6,241 nucleotides of DNA, taken from positions 1-6,241 of the forward strand of contig CACZPD010000019.1 of NCBI GenBank assembly GCA_902782955.1, given 5' to 3'. Shown piece by piece: positions 5,692 through 6,241 of the stretch. This stretch comes from an uncultured Erysipelotrichaceae bacterium. GTDB taxonomy: Bacteria > Bacillota_I > Bacilli_A > Erysipelotrichales > Erysipelotrichaceae. A model generated the notes under the pieces. The model ran no database searches. It was not told where the DNA came from and saw nothing but the letters and a program-made list of their open reading frames with translations. The position numbers and the translations under genes are program-made. Position 1 is the stretch's first letter. Each line of letters opens with the position of its first letter.

Positions 5692-6126
5692 ATGCGTCAG
5701 ACAACGATGCTGAAACCAAGCGAAGTTACACGTCAGTGGTACGTAGTAGATGCGACTGACTGTACTCTGGGCCGTCTTGCCACCAGAGTCGCGACTATTT
5801 TAAAAGGCAAGCACAAGCCAACATATACACCGAATGTTGACTGTGGAGATTACGTTATCGTCGTAAACGCCGATAAGGTAAAGATCAGCGGTGACCAGGA
5901 TTTCAAAAAATTCTATTACAGCCATTCCATGTACCCGGGCGGACTGCGTACAAGAAGTACAAAAGTTATGCGCGAAAAGTACACGGTTGAGTGGGTTGAA
6001 AAGGCAATCAAAGGAATGCTGCCGCACAACAAACTCGGAGATGTGATGAGAAAGCATGTATTCGTATACATGGGTCCGGATCATCCGCATGCAGCTCAGA
6101 AGCCTGTTGAGCTGAAGGTTAAATAA
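5692..6126 (+). CDS. rplM: 50S ribosomal protein L13
   Basis: An early-assembling protein of the large ribosomal subunit that binds 23S rRNA. The 144 residues are a normal full length. Family marks are WYVVDATDCTLGRLAT (16-31), GKHKPTYTPNVDCGDYV, AIKGMLPHNKLG and the C-terminal YMGPDHPHAAQKP. A strong AGGAGG (5679-5684) precedes the ATG by 7 bases. It uses many GTA/GTT, CGT and ACA codons, unlike the CCGG-rich trmD and ecf genes, which fits the codon bias of a highly expressed gene. It is followed at 14 bases by rpsI, its near-universal operon partner. Confidence 0.98.
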   Translation: MRQTTMLKPSEVTRQWYVVDATDCTLGRLATRVATILKGKHKPTYTPNVDCGDYVIVVNADKVKISGDQDFKKFYYSHSMYPGGLRTRSTKVMREKYTVEWVEKAIKGMLPHNKLGDVMRKHVFVYMGPDHPHAAQKPVELKVK

Positions 6127-6140
6127 GGAGGAAGGGACAT

Positions 6141-6241
6141 ATGGCAACGAAGAAGAAATCAGCAGTTACCTATATGGGAACAGGACGTCGTAAGAAGTCC
6201 ATCGCCCGTGTGTTCATGACTCCGGGAACAGGTGTAATCAC
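6141..6241 (+). CDS. rpsI: 30S ribosomal protein S9, N-terminal fragment
   Basis: The first 33 codons are in the window and the rest lies beyond its end. S9 is a small-subunit protein whose C-terminal tail reaches the P site. The visible part has the family signature TGRRKKSIARVFMTPG, preceded by a short Lys-rich N-terminus. AAGGAGG (6125-6131) overlaps the rplM stop codon and lies 9 bases before the ATG. It is co-transcribed with rplM; no promoter or terminator separates them. Confidence 0.96.
   Translation, partial: MATKKKSAVTYMGTGRRKKSIARVFMTPGTGVI

Overview
The window looks like the chromosome of a Bacillota (Firmicutes) bacterium of moderate GC content. The block ecfA1-ecfA2-ecfT-truA-rplM-rpsI is a conserved Firmicutes arrangement, the ribosome binding sites are strong and of AGGAGG type, and the promoters have near-consensus TATAAT boxes. 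The class Erysipelotrichia is a plausible home, but that is inference; the sequence does not fix the genus. All genes lie on the + strand and are tightly packed, with no non-coding stretch longer than about 80 bases.

Positions 1-117 hold the C-terminal tail of an aspartate-semialdehyde dehydrogenase (asd). A perfect extended -10 promoter overlaps its stop codon and serves two genes of unknown function (146-667 and 703-1257). Each encodes one N-terminal membrane segment followed by a soluble domain. A small AT-rich hairpin with a T-run overlaps the second stop codon and sits just ahead of trmD (1290-2012). trmD encodes the tRNA m1G37 methyltransferase and has no visible Shine-Dalgarno sequence. 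Here it lies away from its usual rpsP-rimM-trmD-rplS neighbours.

A second hairpin plus T-run closes trmD and overlaps a new promoter. That promoter drives ecfA1, ecfA2, ecfT and truA, which overlap one another by 25, 8 and 4 bases. The first three encode the shared energising module of a group II ECF vitamin/metal importer: two ATPases and a transmembrane coupler. No substrate-binding S component is encoded here, as expected for group II. truA makes a tRNA pseudouridine synthase whose normal domain is followed by about 119 unrecognised residues.

A near-consensus sigma-A promoter overlaps the truA stop codon and starts a short leader with a hairpin directly against the rplM Shine-Dalgarno sequence, in the position of the known L13 leader. 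It drives rplM (L13) and rpsI (S9, cut by the window end). The window is therefore mostly housekeeping: tRNA modification, micronutrient uptake and ribosome assembly. The points worth a second look are the TruA extension, the relocated trmD with its hairpin start region, the Asp-to-Glu change at TrmD's catalytic base, the two unknown membrane-anchored proteins and the rplM leader. I saw no mobile element, CRISPR array, tRNA or rRNA.
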